DNA of 64,000 bases from Ptychodera flava. Taxonomy: Eukaryota > Hemichordata > Enteropneusta > Ptychoderidae. Both the position numbers and the translations under genes were made by a program. The DNA lies in contig NC_091929.1 in the NCBI RefSeq assembly GCF_041260155.1, positions 26,412,080 to 26,476,079 on the forward strand, read 5' to 3'. Below, in pieces: positions 62,313 through 64,000 of this stretch (positions are counted from its first letter, which is position 1; each line of letters opens with the position of its first letter). The notes below the pieces were generated by a model, which saw only the letters and a list, made by a program, of their open reading frames with translations, was not told the origin of the DNA and made no database searches.

Positions 62313-62377
<65 letters not shown>
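62278..62377. repeat. (CA)n-(TA)n compound microsatellite
   Basis: cacaca runs to about 62330, then tatata to about 62377. Confidence 0.95.
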
Positions 62378-62378
<1 letters not shown>

Positions 62379-62993
62379 TAAATATATACTAAAGAGTTTC
62401 AATAGCTGCACTTGACACAATAGCTATTTGTCGCATTCAGTCAAAAGACCCGGAGCGACTATCCAGCAAAAGATTAAACAGCAAGTATGTTAGACCCATA
62501 TAAAATCGCGTCTTGGGCGTTATACCACTAGAAATCAATGTGTTGAGGCCAGACTTGGCTGACTTGCTCCGGAAAACTGTTCACAATCTGAGAAAGAAAT
62601 TTGCTTTCGAAAGATGCAAATAAAACTTGAATGGTGAAACATGAAATGTCGAGTTTATCTTATAGCGCCACCTAGTGATGAACAACACATAAAAGCACAC
62701 GTGTACCTTACTTGCTTTGCCATGAACCCCATTCAGAAAGCAGAAGGATACGAACAGCTAAGCTGGTCAAATGATTCTGGAATAAAACAATACAAAAATG
62801 TGCGGTTTTTGTTTTAACATGACGTAAATGGAAATGACTGGTTGGCGGTAACGGCGTAACAGTACGACATGCGCTCAGTAGAAAGAGAAATTTTTGTAAC
62901 AGTTATAAAAGTATACATAAAGAAGTAGATTGATAATGTAGGTACACACGTGGATAAGTAAATACTGTTACAAAATGCACGGTGATCCACATA

Positions 62994-63834
62994 CAGTGTT
63001 CTCCCCAGGATTTTTTTACAAGAGGGCGAAGATGTGTTGCGAAGCACCAAAAGCGGCCGCGTAAGCGGTCGCGGCGGGAGGTCAGGAGGGGGGTGTCCCC
63101 CTCCTGCCGTTGGAGCTTTTGAAAAACAGAGGTTAAAATGGTGTTATTTGGTGGCACTTGGGGAGTATTTTTTTCAGATTTTTTTCGTATAAAAAACTCA
63201 AAGGAAAAGAAATCTGAGACAGTGTTCCACAACTTTTATTCCAGTTCACTGATTTCAATAAAGATTACATTTTTTGAAAACGAAAACATAGCGACAGACA
63301 TACATTTATTCATCGATGTCAAAATTATCACCATAGCACTCACGTGTTCTCATCCTCCGGCCGAGTCTAAAAATAGGTCGTTTTGCTTTGGGAAGGAATA
63401 CACAAGCAAAATTCTAACCTCCTATAAAAACTTCAGTGTACTCTGCTGTCCTTGGTTTGGCTCAAGCTCCTTGGCTCAGCTAAGTCAGTTACCTAATGCA
63501 CGGTCCCTATGGAGGGACCGTGGTTAACGATATACGTTACGGCCTAAGCCATGCAAATATGGCTGCCATCGATAAGTTGCACGTACATGGGCTTATGATC
63601 TTGGATGACATCACAAACTCGCGAGATTTGCAAGATCGATGAGAATTACGTTTGCAGCCTGCAGGATCGACGATCACGCTTGCATTTGCTTGTAAATCAC
63701 TGTCAACTTTTTTTCCCGTATATTTTATTGTTTTATTTTTCAAAAAAAATAAATCTTTTTCATTTCTGGCAAGGGGCGTTCGGAATTTACAAGAGGGCGC
63801 CACGCCCCTGTTACCTTATTCAGGGAGAACACTG
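62994..63834. mobile_element. hAT-type non-autonomous element
   Basis: 12 bp inverted ends CAGTGTTCTCCC / GGGAGAACACTG. The CAGTG start is typical of hAT. Flanks tccacata and cccataca may be a decayed 8 bp target duplication. A subterminal ttacaagagggcg occurs in the same orientation near both ends. No transposase. Confidence 0.7.
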
Positions 63835-64000
63835 CCCATACATACATACACATACACACATACACACACTCTACAACATATACACACACATACTGTAATG
63901 AAAATCAGCAATCGGTAGCTATTAGATGGTGAACGAGGACAGAGCGGTGAACAAATAGATGACAAGAAGCTTGTTGCTTGGAATCACCGCTGCTTCCCAT
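63835..64000. other. CA/CATA-rich sequence to window end
   Basis: Short (CATA)/(CACA) runs to about 63895, then unassigned sequence. Confidence 0.4.

Overview
This is an animal (metazoan) nuclear genome window. It is AT-rich, intron-bearing and dense in repeats, with GT/AG splice sites, simple-sequence arrays, foldback elements, LINE ends, SINE heads and DNA transposons. The repeat style (3' tails of the type 'gacggacgga...ctataagtcc...ggggactaaaa') and a CD20/MS4A-like four-transmembrane gene suggest a marine invertebrate, perhaps a deuterostome such as a hemichordate, echinoderm or amphioxus. I cannot fix the species from sequence alone. There are no bacterial operons, CRISPR arrays or prokaryotic signals.

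Left third (1-29 kb): an old tandem segmental duplication. Copy A covers 1641 to about 15545 and copy B covers 21142 to about 28914, in the same orientation. Each carries a minus-strand MS4A-like gene and, upstream, a small minus-strand one-TM reading frame. Copy B has a complete six-exon gene (20877-24942, 270 codons, every junction in phase). Copy A keeps exons 1-5, but the duplication edge falls in intron 5, so its original last exon is absent. Copy A was later hit by a 4.17 kb LTR retrotransposon (11229-15401) with near-identical LTRs and no visible pol. Between the copies lie a 2.1 kb inverted-repeat element (16798-18929) and a tandem-repeat element ending in a (CATA)n/(GACA)n array.

Middle (29-37 kb): a PIF/Harbinger-like MITE, a CR1/Jockey-like LINE end, and long stretches with little recognisable content apart from one possible plus-strand exon.

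Centre-right (37-47 kb): a four-exon minus-strand gene encoding a tyrosine recombinase-like protein. In order it has acidic 52-53-residue repeats, a poly-Asp tract, zinc-finger-like motifs, a tyrosine-recombinase catalytic core and a Myb/HTH-like basic tail. One apparent frameshift separates its N-terminal stretch from the main frame. An internally deleted hAT-type transposase remnant sits directly upstream on the same strand.

Right (47-64 kb): fragmented repeats. These include L1/Tx1-like LINE ends, a 1 kb element built of ~120 bp repeats, a ~230 bp tandem array whose unit carries nuclear-receptor DR1-type half-sites, a second Harbinger-like MITE inserted beside a LINE fragment, several long palindromes and a hAT-type MITE. 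A pair of candidate minus-strand exons near 51-52 kb may be a broken gene.
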